Assembly: GCF_001645125.1 (NCBI RefSeq)
Contig: NZ_LXKA01000371.1
Span: forward strand, 124,001 to 188,000
From: Paraburkholderia ginsengiterrae
Lineage (GTDB): Bacteria; Pseudomonadota; Gammaproteobacteria; Burkholderiales; Burkholderiaceae
Reading direction: 5' to 3'
DNA length: 64,000 nucleotides
Every line of letters begins with the position of its first letter. Within the stretch, counting starts at the first letter, position 1. This document shows, piece by piece, positions 1 to 9,364 of the stretch. The translations under genes and the position numbers were made by a program. Under the pieces are notes generated by a model. That model saw nothing but the letters and a program-made list of their open reading frames with translations, ran no database searches and was not told the origin of the DNA.

Positions 1-1058
1 CGGTCGCTGTCGGCTTCCTTCGTGCAGAGGAACGCGTCCCAGCCGAGGCGCGCGCCCTGGCTCAACAGGCTCGGCCCGACTGCCTCGCGGCGCAGCACCA
101 GCGACACCTCGTATTCGAGCGTGACGCCGGCCAGCAGGGTCAGCATGCGTTCGAGCGCGATCGCACGGTCGGCGCCGGGCAAAAACGCTTCGTAGTCCGC
201 TTTGTCGAGCGGTCCGATCACGAGCCGGGCGCGCATGTCGCGCTGCCAGACGCGCTCGCCCGCCAGCGCGGTGGCGCCGAGCGTCGCGTTGACGCTGCCG
301 AGCAAGGTCAACTGATCGCGCGGCACGTCGTACCATTTGCCGATGAACTGCTCGACGCGCACCGGCACCTTGAAGTACTCAGACAGCGTGCGCTGCAAAT
401 AGGCCGCCGACACCGGCCGATGCCGCGCGGCCAGTGCATACCCGGCAATCGCCTCGTCGAACAACGCACCTTCGCCGTCTTGCAGACTGTTGCGCGTGTC
501 ATCATCGGCGACGCCGGCGAGCGCGAGCAGCAACGGCAAATAGCGTTCGTCGCGATCCAGTTCGTAGTGAAACGGCAGGCGGTATTTCTTCCACGCCGCG
601 TAGAACAGCGCCGTCGCGCGGTTCGAGAACACGTCGAAGAATTCACGCGCGGCGCGGTCGCGCTTGATCTGCTCGCGCGCGATAATCTGCTCGGTGTAAT
701 GCAGCGGCAACGCGCCCTGCCCGCCAAGCAAACCGAAGAACGCGGGCGTGATATCCACTTTCTCCAGCGTGCCGTCTGCGAGCGCGGCCGTGCGTTGCGC
801 TTTCTCTTTCAGCGGCGCGCCTGCCTCGTCGTAAGACTGCGCGCCGTGGATCTCGCTCGGTGGGAACGACATCGACAGCGAATTGCGAAAGGCAATCCGC
901 TGCGCGACGATCTCGCCGGGACGTCCGGGCTGGGAAGGCGCCTGCTGGGCGAACCACTTCTCGAGAATCCGCACTGCCTGAAAAAATTCAAAGCGATGCG
1001 GCTCGTCGAGAAGCTGTTCGACTACGCCAGGATCGATTCGCCGCTGCGCGGTTTGCAT
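1..1058 (-). CDS. tssG: T6SS baseplate subunit TssG (partial, C-terminus off the window)
   Basis: Baseplate wedge protein of the type VI secretion system, cytoplasmic, partner of TssF and TssE. The minus-strand frame from ATG 1056-1058 is open to base 1, about 352 residues. The N-terminus reads MQTAQRRIDPGVVEQLLDE and is followed by HRFEFFQAVRILEKWF and later ITPAFFGLLGGQGALPLHYTE, both typical of the TssG/ImpH/VasB family (usual length about 330-370). Only the last residues are missing. The start lies inside the 3' end of tssF (overlap 37 nt), which implies translational coupling. The next genes of the cluster should lie to the left of the window. Confidence 0.93.
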   Translation of the reverse strand, partial: MQTAQRRIDPGVVEQLLDEPHRFEFFQAVRILEKWFAQQAPSQPGRPGEIVAQRIAFRNSLSMSFPPSEIHGAQSYDEAGAPLKEKAQRTAALADGTLEKVDITPAFFGLLGGQGALPLHYTEQIIAREQIKRDRAAREFFDVFSNRATALFYAAWKKYRLPFHYELDRDERYLPLLLALAGVADDDTRNSLQDGEGALFDEAIAGYALAARHRPVSAAYLQRTLSEYFKVPVRVEQFIGKWYDVPRDQLTLLGSVNATLGATALAGERVWQRDMRARLVIGPLDKADYEAFLPGADRAIALERMLTLLAGVTLEYEVSLVLRREAVGPSLLSQGARLGWDAFLCTKEADSD

Positions 1059-2860
1059 CGCAGAATCTCCTCGCCGGTGCGCTTCGACACCACGACCAGT
1101 TGCACAAAGCTGTTCAGATGCACGTACAGCCCAAAAAACGTGTCGATCACCCGCACGAACGAGGCGAGACTCGTGCCGACGAAATGTTCTTCGTCGATCG
1201 TCAAACGAATCTCGATGCCGCGCACGAACGTGGCGAACGGCTTGCCCGGCAGCCATTGCACGGCGGCACGCTGCTCGATGCCCACCAGACCGTCGATATG
1301 CCGCGCCGACACCGCCGTGCGCCGCAAATCGTAGAGCACGAGCATTTCCTTGAGTGCCGACAAACCGCTGTTCGCGAGCGATACGTGATTCAGCGCCAGA
1401 TGCGAGATCAGCCGCCAATGCGCGGCGCGCCCGCGCTCGAAACGCACGCTCGGTGTGGGCCGGCGCAGCATCGAGATACTGCCGGTGAGCGAGCCGCCCT
1501 CCAGAAACAGATCGCCGCCTTCCAGACCCACGGCGAGCCCCGCGGGCAAGTCGCGATTGGTGCAGGTCAGGTCGAGGCTCAGCGTATCGGTTTGCGGCGC
1601 GGCCGGTTCGAAGCCGATATCGACAATCGAGATTTCAGTCTCGTAGCCGGGGCTTTTCTGCGCGACCCAGTCATTGCGGCGCGCGAACCAGTAATGTCCC
1701 GCACGCGCCGCTTCACCGTGATGCAGCGAATAGAACGGCCGGAACTCGATCACCGATTCCTCGTGCGCCTGCTGTCTGACGAGCTTCACCGAGTCGATCG
1801 AATAGACCTCGTATGCAAACGCACGGCGCGCTTCGGCGATCACCGGATAGGAAATCGCCTGATGACTGATGCGGATCGGTTCGCCGTGTTGCTCGAACAG
1901 ATTCACCACCGGCGTGCAGAACAGCCGGAAATGATGCGCGGACAATGCATCCAGCAGGCGCGCGACATGCGAATCGCTGCGCACTTCCTTGAGCACGACA
2001 TGCAGCGTCAGACGCTGGCAGCGGCCGCTCGCGCGCGTCATCGCGGCCAGGTCGAAGTCGGCGAAATTGAATTTCTCGGGGAACGCGAAGTATTCGGTCA
2101 ACAGCCGGTACGCCGGATGCGATTTGGACGGATAGTCGATCAGCGCGTCCTGCTCGTCGAAGCCTGCCTGGACGAGCGGCGACGTGCGCAATTGCGTCCA
2201 CACACCGCGCCGGTCGGGCTCGACATAGGTCGCCATTGCATTGACGAACAGACAGTCCGCCAACGCGGCGATAAACGACTGCTCGCCGTGCAAATGCGTG
2301 CGCAGCGTCCCGACTTTCAGCGCGGCCAGGTCGAGTTGCGGGGCCGTCGATTCAAAGGTGATCGACACGATCGCCGTGGCATTGCCCGGCAAGACCGTGG
2401 CGCTCGGCGCCATCGCCACCGACGTATACTTCGCCTCCGAGATGCGGATCGGGGCCAGCGTAACGTCGTAGGCGGTGCGAAAGCGGCATTGCACGCCGCG
2501 AATGGGCCGCGACTTGAGTTCGGTGCCGCGTTCGACTCGCACCGGTTCGGTCAGGTGACTGAGCGCCGCGGACGTGCCCAACTGTGCAATCGAGCACGAC
2601 GGAAACGGCCGCAGATAGTGCGGATACAGCACTTCCAGCAGCGCTTCGGTGAATTCGGGGTAGTCGTCGTCGAGTTTCTTGTTGATGCGCGCGCCAAGCA
2701 GCGCGAACGATTCGATCATCCGCTCGACGTGCGGATCCTCGCAGTGCTCGCCGGACATGGCGAGGCGCGCCGCGATTTTCGGGTAGCGCTCGGCGAAGTC
2801 GCGCGAATAGCGCCGCAGAAATGACAACTCGCGCTCGTAATACGGCAGCAATTCTTCCAT
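1022..2860 (-). CDS. tssF: T6SS baseplate subunit TssF
   Basis: Baseplate wedge component (ImpG/VasA family), cytoplasmic. The 612-residue product has the family length and N-terminus: MEELLPYYERELSFLRRYSRDF followed by the conserved DPHVERMIESFALLGARI and EALLEVLYPHYLRPFPS blocks. It forms a TssF2-TssG wedge that docks the tail on the membrane complex. Transcribed between tssE (152 nt upstream) and tssG (37 nt overlap). Nothing suggests truncation. Confidence 0.96.
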   Translation of the reverse strand: MEELLPYYERELSFLRRYSRDFAERYPKIAARLAMSGEHCEDPHVERMIESFALLGARINKKLDDDYPEFTEALLEVLYPHYLRPFPSCSIAQLGTSAALSHLTEPVRVERGTELKSRPIRGVQCRFRTAYDVTLAPIRISEAKYTSVAMAPSATVLPGNATAIVSITFESTAPQLDLAALKVGTLRTHLHGEQSFIAALADCLFVNAMATYVEPDRRGVWTQLRTSPLVQAGFDEQDALIDYPSKSHPAYRLLTEYFAFPEKFNFADFDLAAMTRASGRCQRLTLHVVLKEVRSDSHVARLLDALSAHHFRLFCTPVVNLFEQHGEPIRISHQAISYPVIAEARRAFAYEVYSIDSVKLVRQQAHEESVIEFRPFYSLHHGEAARAGHYWFARRNDWVAQKSPGYETEISIVDIGFEPAAPQTDTLSLDLTCTNRDLPAGLAVGLEGGDLFLEGGSLTGSISMLRRPTPSVRFERGRAAHWRLISHLALNHVSLANSGLSALKEMLVLYDLRRTAVSARHIDGLVGIEQRAAVQWLPGKPFATFVRGIEIRLTIDEEHFVGTSLASFVRVIDTFFGLYVHLNSFVQLVVVSKRTGEEILRCKPRSGESILA

Positions 2861-3012
2861 CGATCTTTCCCCGAACCTGAAGCCTTTCCGCCCAATCTAT
2901 CGCCACCGTTGCGCGTGACGGCAGCAGCAAAGCGGTACTGAAACAACCACAACTCAACGACTCAAACCACTGCGACTCAGGTGCAACCGAGGCGCGACGG
3001 GTCAATAAACTT

Positions 3013-3492
3013 CTACAGCTTCGCGCGTGCGCGCGTCACGGAGTATTGCAGCGTGGAAGGCTGCAGCATCGCGTCGAAACTCACCGGTTCTTCCGCCGGA
3101 TGCACGACCAGCAGCGCCTGAATCGCAAAGTTCAGCGCGTTGGTCGACTGTTCGTTCAGTTCGAGCGTGACCGCCACTTGCTGCAAGCGCGGCTCATGCC
3201 GGGCAATCGCCTGCTGAATCGATTTACAGATGAACGTGCGGTCATAGTGGCTCGCGAGGCTCAAGCCCGCGAAATCGTTCAGACCGTACGTGAGCACAGA
3301 GCGCTGACATTCAGGCAGCGCCGCCAGTTCGTGCTCGGTCAGGGCGATGCGGGTGTTCAGGATCGCCTCGACGTCGCGCGCCACGGTGCTCTTCAATTCG
3401 TCCAACGACAATTGCCGCATCGCCGGGGAAGCCGGCAGATGCGGTTCGTCGTCGAACAGCTTGTCGAGAAAACTCGGTTCGAAGCGTTTCAT
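3013..3492 (-). CDS. tssE: T6SS baseplate subunit TssE (gp25-like)
   Basis: Lysozyme-like gp25 family baseplate protein that starts sheath polymerisation, cytoplasmic. The 159 residues begin MKRFEPSFLDKLFDDEP, typical of Burkholderia TssE. The gp25 core (about residues 30-150) contains DVEAILNTR and the EFxR-like region, then the LTYGLNDFAGLS block. Eighty-odd bases separate it from hcp upstream. It belongs to the minus-strand tssB-C-hcp-E-F-G operon. Confidence 0.94.
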   Translation of the reverse strand: MKRFEPSFLDKLFDDEPHLPASPAMRQLSLDELKSTVARDVEAILNTRIALTEHELAALPECQRSVLTYGLNDFAGLSLASHYDRTFICKSIQQAIARHEPRLQQVAVTLELNEQSTNALNFAIQALLVVHPAEEPVSFDAMLQPSTLQYSVTRARAKL

Positions 3493-3575
3493 CAGTATCC
3501 GAAGAAACGGATCGATGCGAGGCGCGCACGGCGCGCACCGGCCCTTTCAGGCGGCGCGCCGCGTGCGCCCGAACA

Positions 3576-4079
3576 TCAGACCGCGTACGTCTTGTCGTTC
3601 TTCGTCAGGCTCCACGCGCCTTGCGCGTTGCCGCCCTGGTTGCCGCCGATCTTCTGCTGCGTGTACTTCCACTGCACCGCCGCGTACTTCAGCGAGAACT
3701 GTTCGCTCGGCAGGCCTTCGCCTACCACACTCGGCGTCACGCTCGAGATGATCACGTACTTGAGCTTTACTTCCAGGTACTTGATGCGGTTGCCTTCGCC
3801 GTCCGAACGCATGAAGTCGATCGTGACTTCGTCGAACGTCGTGCCGCCCGATGCGTGTTGATAGAGCAGCGGACTGACCACGTCGATGTCTTTCGTGAAC
3901 TGCATGTCAGCGTGTTCGCAGCGCTCGGACGTATGACCGCCTGAGGTCGAAGCCGTTGCTGAACGCGGCTGCGTGATCGCATGGCTCCACGAATCGATTT
4001 CGATCCAACCAGCATGATCCTTATCGGCAGACTCGCCCTTGATCGCCGGATTGCCGAATTTTAAATAGATGTCCTTCAT
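3576..4079 (-). CDS. hcp: T6SS inner tube protein Hcp (TssD)
   Basis: Hexameric ring protein that stacks into the inner tube and is secreted. The 167 residues start MKDIYLKFGNPAIKGES and include the Hcp signatures GWIEIDSWSHAI, HADMQFTKDIDVVSPLLYQHASGG and LKYVIISSVTPS. A G-rich Shine-Dalgarno (GGGGAG on the minus strand) precedes the ATG at 4079. It is separated from tssC by a 72-nt gap that holds a strong GC hairpin (4117-4139), which may set Hcp level independently of the sheath genes. Confidence 0.97.
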   Translation of the reverse strand: MKDIYLKFGNPAIKGESADKDHAGWIEIDSWSHAITQPRSATASTSGGHTSERCEHADMQFTKDIDVVSPLLYQHASGGTTFDEVTIDFMRSDGEGNRIKYLEVKLKYVIISSVTPSVVGEGLPSEQFSLKYAAVQWKYTQQKIGGNQGGNAQGAWSLTKNDKTYAV

Positions 4080-4116
4080 AACTCATCGACTCCCCAAAGA
4101 GGTGGTTTTAGCAGCT

Positions 4117-4139
4117 AACCCGGGCGGCCAGCCCGGGTT
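4117..4139. promoter_or_regulatory. GC-rich hairpin between tssC and hcp
   Basis: A 9-bp perfect stem (AACCCGGGC/GCCCGGGTT) with a 5-nt loop lies in the tssC-hcp gap. A T-run follows it only on the plus strand, so for the minus-strand operon it is not a classical terminator. An mRNA-stabilising or processing hairpin at the 5' side of hcp, or a partial attenuator, is the more likely role. Confidence 0.55.
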
Positions 4140-4151
4140 TTCTGAGTTGCT

Positions 4152-5642
4152 TTATGAATTAGCCGGTTTCGGCAAGTCAGCGACGAGCCGCAAGGAGATC
4201 GACAGTTCGTCCAGCTGAAAGTGCGGGCGCAAGAATGCGACCGAACGATACGCGCCGGGCTTGCCTGGAATCTCCGAGACCTGGATCGATGCCTCCCGCA
4301 GAGGAAACTGCGCCTTCTGCTCCTGGGTCGCGTTGTCGTCCAGCAGCACGTACTGCGAAATCCAACGGTTCAGGAATACTTCGACATTCTGTGCCGACGC
4401 AAAGCTGCCGATCTTGTCGCGCATCATCGCCTTCAGGTAGTGCGCGACGCGCGATACCGAGAAGATGTACTGCAACTGCGCGGACAACACGGCATTCGCG
4501 TTCGCGCTGTCGGTGCTGTATTTCTTGGGCTTCTGCACCGATTGCGCGGCGAAGAACGCGGCGTAGTCGGAGTTCTTGCAATGCACGAGCGGAATGAAAC
4601 CGAGGTCGCTCAGTTCCTTTTCACGGCGATCGGTAATCGCGATTTCGGTCGGGCATTTCAGCGCGACTTCGCCGTCGTCGGTCTTGAACGTATGGGTGGG
4701 CAGATCTTCCACCAGACCGCCGCCTTCCACGCCGCGAATCGCCGCGCACCAGCCGAAGTCGTCGAATGCTGCCGTCAGGCGAGCGGCGAACGCCCACGCC
4801 GCGTTACACCACAGGTATTTGCTGTGATCCGTGCCGTCCACGTCTTCGACGAAGTTGAAACCCTCCGCCGTGGCGCCGTCTTTCGGATTGAATGGCAGGC
4901 GGCCGAGAAAACGCGGCAGCGTGAGACCGACGTAACGCGAATCTTCAGCGTCGCGGAACGACTTCCACTTCGCGTATTCGACCGTGTCGAACACCTTGCC
5001 GAGGTCACGCGGCCGGCCGAGGTCGGCGAACGTCTCGAGCCCGAGCAATTCAGGCGACGCCGACGCGATAAACGGCGCATGCGCGGCCGCCGCGACATGC
5101 GACATCTGCTCGATGAAGTACACGTCTTCCGGCTGGCGCGTCACTTCGAAGTCGCCGATGATGGTGCCGAACGGCGCGCCGCCGAAAGTGCCGAACTCTT
5201 CTTCGTAGATCTTCTTGAACAGCGCGCTCTGGTCGAATTCGATCGCCGTCTTGAAGTCGCGCACCAGGTCGCGCTTGGGCGCGTGCAGCGCCTTGATCTT
5301 GACCGTTGCGCCGGTGTTGCTTTCCTTGCACAGATAGTCGAGGCCACGCCACGTGCTTTCCATGCGCTGGAACTGCGGCGCGTGCATGACCGCGCTCAGT
5401 TGCGAGGAGATCAGGCGGTCGAGTTCCGCGACGCGCGCGTCGATGGTGGCCGACAGGTTGTCGGACACCACCACCGTACCGTCGAGCACCTGATTCACGA
5501 GTTCGCCGATCAGGTCTTTCGCGCGCGCGTGTTCGGAATCGGACTTCGCCACGCGGCTTTTCTCGACGATTTCGTCGAGCAGCGTGGATTCCGTACCGCC
5601 GTGTGCGGTGGCGAGTTGGGCTGCTGCCGTTTGCTGATTCAT
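4152..5642 (-). CDS. tssC: T6SS contractile sheath large subunit TssC
   Basis: Large sheath subunit (VipB/ImpC), cytoplasmic, which assembles with TssB around the Hcp tube and contracts. The 496 residues match the usual length. Family blocks visible are MHAPQFQRMESTWRGLDYL, FGTFGGAPFGTIIGDFEV, LPRFLGRLPF and the C-terminal GKPGAYRSVAFLRPHFQLDEL. The gene starts 14 nt after the tssB stop, so the two subunits are co-translated. Confidence 0.98.
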   Translation of the reverse strand: MNQQTAAAQLATAHGGTESTLLDEIVEKSRVAKSDSEHARAKDLIGELVNQVLDGTVVVSDNLSATIDARVAELDRLISSQLSAVMHAPQFQRMESTWRGLDYLCKESNTGATVKIKALHAPKRDLVRDFKTAIEFDQSALFKKIYEEEFGTFGGAPFGTIIGDFEVTRQPEDVYFIEQMSHVAAAAHAPFIASASPELLGLETFADLGRPRDLGKVFDTVEYAKWKSFRDAEDSRYVGLTLPRFLGRLPFNPKDGATAEGFNFVEDVDGTDHSKYLWCNAAWAFAARLTAAFDDFGWCAAIRGVEGGGLVEDLPTHTFKTDDGEVALKCPTEIAITDRREKELSDLGFIPLVHCKNSDYAAFFAAQSVQKPKKYSTDSANANAVLSAQLQYIFSVSRVAHYLKAMMRDKIGSFASAQNVEVFLNRWISQYVLLDDNATQEQKAQFPLREASIQVSEIPGKPGAYRSVAFLRPHFQLDELSISLRLVADLPKPANS

Positions 5643-5656
5643 CTCACACCCCGTGG

Positions 5657-6205
5657 CTATTCGCCTTGCTTGTCGTGATCCGGCGCGCCGCCGTGCGGCT
5701 GCGCCGCGTTGCCCTGGTCTTTCGCCAGCGTTTGCAACTGCTGCGTGTTGTTGAGCACTTCGCTCAGCAGGTCTTCGAGCTTGTCGTTGCCGGCCAGCTT
5801 GTTGCGCAGGTCGGCGAGCTTCGAGCGCGCGTCGAGCAGGCGCCGCAACGGTTCGATTTGCGCGACCACTTCATCCGGGTTGAAATCCGCCATCGACTTG
5901 AAGCGCAGGTCGACCGCGAATTTGCCGCCGGCTTCGCTCAGGCGGTTTTCCACCTGGAAAGCGGCACGCGGCTCGATCGCCTTCATCACGTCGTCGAAAT
6001 TATCGCGATCGATATTGACGAACTTGCGATCGCGCAACTTGGGCTGCTCGACTTCGGACTGCCCGGCCAGATCGGCTACCACGCCGACGACGAACGGCAG
6101 CTCCTTCACCTCGATCGCATCGCCGCGCTCAACCTCATACGTCAGTTGAACGCGCGGCGGCCGCACTTTTTGCAAACGTTTCTGAATGCTTTCCTTCTTC
6201 GCCAT
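5657..6205 (-). CDS. tssB: T6SS contractile sheath small subunit TssB
   Basis: Small sheath subunit (VipA/ImpB). The 182 residues begin MAKKESIQKRLQKVRPPRVQLTYEVE and carry the ELPFVVGVVADLAGQSE and FVNIDRDNFDDVMKAIEPR blocks that define the family. The C-terminal part (LRNKLAGNDKLEDLLSEVL) is the helical ClpV-interaction region described for the family. It lies 24 nt after the TPR lipoprotein gene and directly before tssC. Confidence 0.97.
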   Translation of the reverse strand: MAKKESIQKRLQKVRPPRVQLTYEVERGDAIEVKELPFVVGVVADLAGQSEVEQPKLRDRKFVNIDRDNFDDVMKAIEPRAAFQVENRLSEAGGKFAVDLRFKSMADFNPDEVVAQIEPLRRLLDARSKLADLRNKLAGNDKLEDLLSEVLNNTQQLQTLAKDQGNAAQPHGGAPDHDKQGE

Positions 6206-6229
6206 CGTCGGCTCCCGGATGCGAATGGA

Positions 6230-6919
6230 TCAGCGCAGCGCGCTGAACGGATCGGACGCGCCGCCGCTCTGCGCGGCCTTGGCCGGTGCTGCAGGCGCTG
6301 CCGGTGCAGCCGGAGCGGCAGCGGGCGTGGCGGCAGGAGCGGCAGTGTTGGCAGACGTTGTTTCGGCCGCGTCAGATGCCGGCTTGCCCTTCGCGACGTG
6401 ACGCACGATGCGCTTCTTCTTCACCACCGGCTTGTCGCTCGGGTCGGGCGGGAACAGCGTGGCTTCGCCCAGCGTGTCGCGCAACTGCTTGGCGAGCGCC
6501 TGTGCGTCCGACTTCGCATCGCCCGCGAGCGACGCGTCCTGACGCAGTTCGCCGAGCGATTGCGTGGCGACGCGCAGACCGGCCACAGCCAGCACGCTCT
6601 TCGCCTGACGGTCGGTCTGGTCGCGTTGCAGCGCTTCTTGCGCGGCGACGATTGCCTGGCCGTAGTGGCCCTGCGTGAACTGGATTTGCGCGATGCGCGA
6701 CCACGGCTCTTCGCGGGTCGGATCGGTTTTGGACAATTGCTGATAAAGCGCGATGGCGCGATCCTGATCGCCGCCCTTGGCGACCGTATCGGCATCAGCG
6801 AGTTGCTTATTAAAAGCCTCCGGTGTGGTCGCCGTGTTGTTGCCCTGTGTCGCGCAACCGGCCATCACGCCGCATGCCAACACAACCCCAGATAGTTTTA
6901 CTAACAGACGGTCATTCAT
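6230..6919 (-). CDS. T6SS-associated TPR lipoprotein
   Basis: A 229-residue lipoprotein. Residues 1-21 are a signal peptide ending in lipobox VMAG before Cys22. Residues 40-130 hold tetratricopeptide-like helices (DQDRAIALYQQLSKTDPTREEPW and HYGQAIVAAQEALQRD). The C-terminus is a basic KKKRIVRH stretch followed by an Ala/Pro-rich low-complexity tail. It is the first gene of the minus-strand T6SS operon, 24 nt from tssB. An equivalent lipoprotein is, as I recall, common at this place in Burkholderia T6SS clusters, but I know no assigned function. It could be a periplasmic assembly factor. Confidence 0.8.
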   Translation of the reverse strand: MNDRLLVKLSGVVLACGVMAGCATQGNNTATTPEAFNKQLADADTVAKGGDQDRAIALYQQLSKTDPTREEPWSRIAQIQFTQGHYGQAIVAAQEALQRDQTDRQAKSVLAVAGLRVATQSLGELRQDASLAGDAKSDAQALAKQLRDTLGEATLFPPDPSDKPVVKKKRIVRHVAKGKPASDAAETTSANTAAPAATPAAAPAAPAAPAAPAKAAQSGGASDPFSALR

Positions 6920-7283
6920 CGTTTTTCACCGACGTGCGAATATTTTAATTCAAGGAAAACCGGAGTTTTGCTTTGCTTCAAGTGCGCGGGTATAGTACAG
7001 GCCAATTTTCGATAATTCAACTTTCGTGTGAAGAAGCATTGCACAAAAAAAATGCATGCGGATGATTTAAACGAGGCATGCAGAAATTGCTTCCTGTCGC
7101 AATAGCGTAAATGCGGCAAGCGGAAAAAATTTCCACTTGCCTGATGCAATCAACCGCGCACCGGTTGTTGCATGCGCCTTGCATAAAGCGGATTTCCGCG
7201 GCATGGCATTACTGTAAATTTGCCGGATTGAAATCGTTATTGTGGTGTTTTGACGGGGGACGGCGCCGAGCCGGTCGAAGTAT
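6920..7283. promoter_or_regulatory. Divergent T6SS control region
   Basis: This 364-base AT-richer gap separates the minus-strand lipoprotein-tssB operon from the plus-strand tssJKL operon and must hold both promoters. I see a strong bulged hairpin at 7144-7173 (ATGCAATCAACCG against CGGTTGTTGCAT, 5-nt loop). I did not find a convincing sigma-54 site (GG-N10-GC) or a consensus sigma-70 promoter. No credible small gene was seen. Confidence 0.5.
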
Positions 7284-7910
7284 ATGAATTCGCGTCTTGT
7301 TCGCCATGCGTCGTTATGGATTGCAAACGCCGCCGCGTGCCTGCTGCTGGGAGGCTGCGCGGCCGGCGTGACCGTGCTGGGAGCGGCCGCCAACGCGGCT
7401 TTGCAGGCAAGCGGCCTCGGCAAGCCGGACCTGCCGGATGCGCAGAAGCCGCCGCGCAATGTCGGCCTCACGTTATATGCCGCGCAGAATCTGAATGCCG
7501 CCAATGACCAGCGTCCATTGGCGCTGGTGGTACGGCTTTATGTCCTGAAAGACCCCACTTCATTCCAGCAGGCGCCATTTGACACATTTACCGATCCCGC
7601 CAAAGAGAAAACCACGCTCGGCGGCGATTTGCTCGGCGTGCGCGAGGTGACGCTGATTCCAGGTCAACGCTACGTTGTTACCGAAAAAGTCTCGCGTGAA
7701 GCGCAGGCATTCGGTATCGTCGCTCTATTCCGCGATCCGGCAATGCAGCGCTGGAAATTCGCCTTTGACCCGGCAAAGTCGGAGAAATCCGGCATAATGA
7801 TCGGCCTGCATAACTGTGCAATGACCGTGACCAACGGCACAGTGATACCGCCCGAGCAAGGATTACCGGCTCAGCCGCTGAATATGCTTTCTTCGGTAAG
7901 TTGCGGATAA
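7284..7910 (+). CDS. tssJ: T6SS outer-membrane lipoprotein TssJ
   Basis: Outer-membrane lipoprotein that anchors the TssJLM trans-envelope complex by binding TssM. The 208 residues start with a signal peptide ending in lipobox LLGG before Cys25. The mature part shows the TssJ pattern: VGLTLYAAQNLNAANDQRPLALVVRLYVLKD, a SFQQAPFDTF block, and EVTLIPGQRYVVTEKVSREAQAFGIVALFR. It is the first gene of tssJ-K-L, with 107 nt before tssK. Confidence 0.93.
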   Translation: MNSRLVRHASLWIANAAACLLLGGCAAGVTVLGAAANAALQASGLGKPDLPDAQKPPRNVGLTLYAAQNLNAANDQRPLALVVRLYVLKDPTSFQQAPFDTFTDPAKEKTTLGGDLLGVREVTLIPGQRYVVTEKVSREAQAFGIVALFRDPAMQRWKFAFDPAKSEKSGIMIGLHNCAMTVTNGTVIPPEQGLPAQPLNMLSSVSCG

Positions 7911-8017
7911 AGATGCGAGTCAAATACGATTTAACATTTTTAGAGAATTAACAATGCGGCGCGTGAATCGGTTATCTCCGGGCGCGTCACACGCTGAACG
8001 CATATAACAGGTTTGAG

Positions 8018-9364
8018 ATGAGTTATTCCGCAAAAGTGCTTTGGGGGGAAGGCCTGTTTCTCAGGCCACAGCATTTTCAGCGTCAGGACGCCTATCACGA
8101 GGCGCGCCTGTTCGAATCGATCCAGGCGATCCAGCCGTACAACTGGGGGGTGCGCTCGGCTCGTTTCGACCGTGACGCGCTCGGCAGCAACGTGTTGCGC
8201 GTGAGCGAACTGTCGCTGGTGTTTCCCGATGGCGCGCTCTACTCCGCGCCGCAAGCCGACGACCTGCCGCCGCCTATTGCGCTGGATACGCTGCCAGACG
8301 GCATCAACGAATTCACGTTCTATCTCGCGCTGCATCCGTTGCGCGAGACCGGCGCGAACTACTCGCAAGACAGCAACGCGGGCTTCGTGTCGCGTTACGT
8401 CAGCGAGCAGACGCCGGTGGCCGATCATTTCACCGACGCCGCCGAAGCCGACATCACCTTTCTGAAAACGCGCGTCAAACTCATCGCGCATAGCGAGCCG
8501 CGCGACCAGTTGCTGTCGGTGCCGCTCGTGCGCGTGCGGCGCACAGCCACCTCCGGTTTTGAAATCGACGACAGCTTCGTGCCGCCCTGCCTCGCCATCG
8601 ACGCGTCGCCCATCCTGCATCAGCGGTTGCGCCAGCTGATCGACGCGCTGCAGGCCAAGGTCAACGCGCTGTACGGCTTTCACCGCGAGCCGACCAAGAA
8701 CATCATCGAATTCCGTTCGGGCGACATCGCGTCGTTCTGGCTGCTGCACACCGCGAGCGCGGCGTTCGCGTCGCTTGCGCATCTGTACCAGCATTCGGCG
8801 CTGCATCCCGAGCGTCTGTTCCAGGAACTGCTGCGCCTTGCCGGCCAGTTGATGACGTTTTCGAAGGGCTATGCGCTGTCGGATTTGCCGGCTTACCGCC
8901 ATGACGATCCTGGCCCCGGCTTTGCGCGTCTCGACACGATCCTGCGCGATCTGCTCGAAACCGTGATCTCCACCCGCTACCTCGCAATCGCACTCGAAGA
9001 GGTGCGTCCGTCGTTCCATGCGGGCCGTCTCGACTCGGGCAAGATCGACGACAAGACCATGTTCTACATCGCGGTGTCGGCGGACATGCCGACCGCCGAA
9101 CTGGTCGAAGCGGTGCCCGCGCGCTTCAAGGTCGGCGCGCCCGACGACGTCGACAAGCTGGTGCTCTCGGCCATGCCGGGCGTGCGGCTCGTCTATACGC
9201 CCCAAGTGCCGCCCGCCATTCCGGTGCGCCCCGGTGCATGCTACTTCTCGTTCGAATCGCGTGGCGCGCTGTATGACCGTATGTTGCAGGCCCAGTCGGC
9301 AATGATCTACGCGCCGTCGGGCATCAACGACCTTCAACTCGAACTGATTGCCGTCACATCATGA
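8018..9364 (+). CDS. tssK: T6SS baseplate adaptor TssK
   Basis: Trimeric adaptor linking the baseplate to the TssJLM membrane complex. The 448 residues begin MSYSAKVLWGEGLFLRPQHFQRQDAYHE, the highly conserved TssK N-terminus, with WGVRSARFDRDAL next. The stop overlaps the tssL start (ATGA at 9361-9364), giving translational coupling. Confidence 0.97.
   Translation: MSYSAKVLWGEGLFLRPQHFQRQDAYHEARLFESIQAIQPYNWGVRSARFDRDALGSNVLRVSELSLVFPDGALYSAPQADDLPPPIALDTLPDGINEFTFYLALHPLRETGANYSQDSNAGFVSRYVSEQTPVADHFTDAAEADITFLKTRVKLIAHSEPRDQLLSVPLVRVRRTATSGFEIDDSFVPPCLAIDASPILHQRLRQLIDALQAKVNALYGFHREPTKNIIEFRSGDIASFWLLHTASAAFASLAHLYQHSALHPERLFQELLRLAGQLMTFSKGYALSDLPAYRHDDPGPGFARLDTILRDLLETVISTRYLAIALEEVRPSFHAGRLDSGKIDDKTMFYIAVSADMPTAELVEAVPARFKVGAPDDVDKLVLSAMPGVRLVYTPQVPPAIPVRPGACYFSFESRGALYDRMLQAQSAMIYAPSGINDLQLELIAVTS

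Noticed and set aside
860-2824. Long plus-strand open frame opposite tssF
   Set aside because: tssF on the minus strand has clear family blocks; the opposite frame is a shadow.
6920-7283. Sigma-54 promoter for the T6SS operons
   Set aside because: TGGCAT and TTTGCC are present near 7203-7223, but the spacing does not fit the GG-N10-GC rule.
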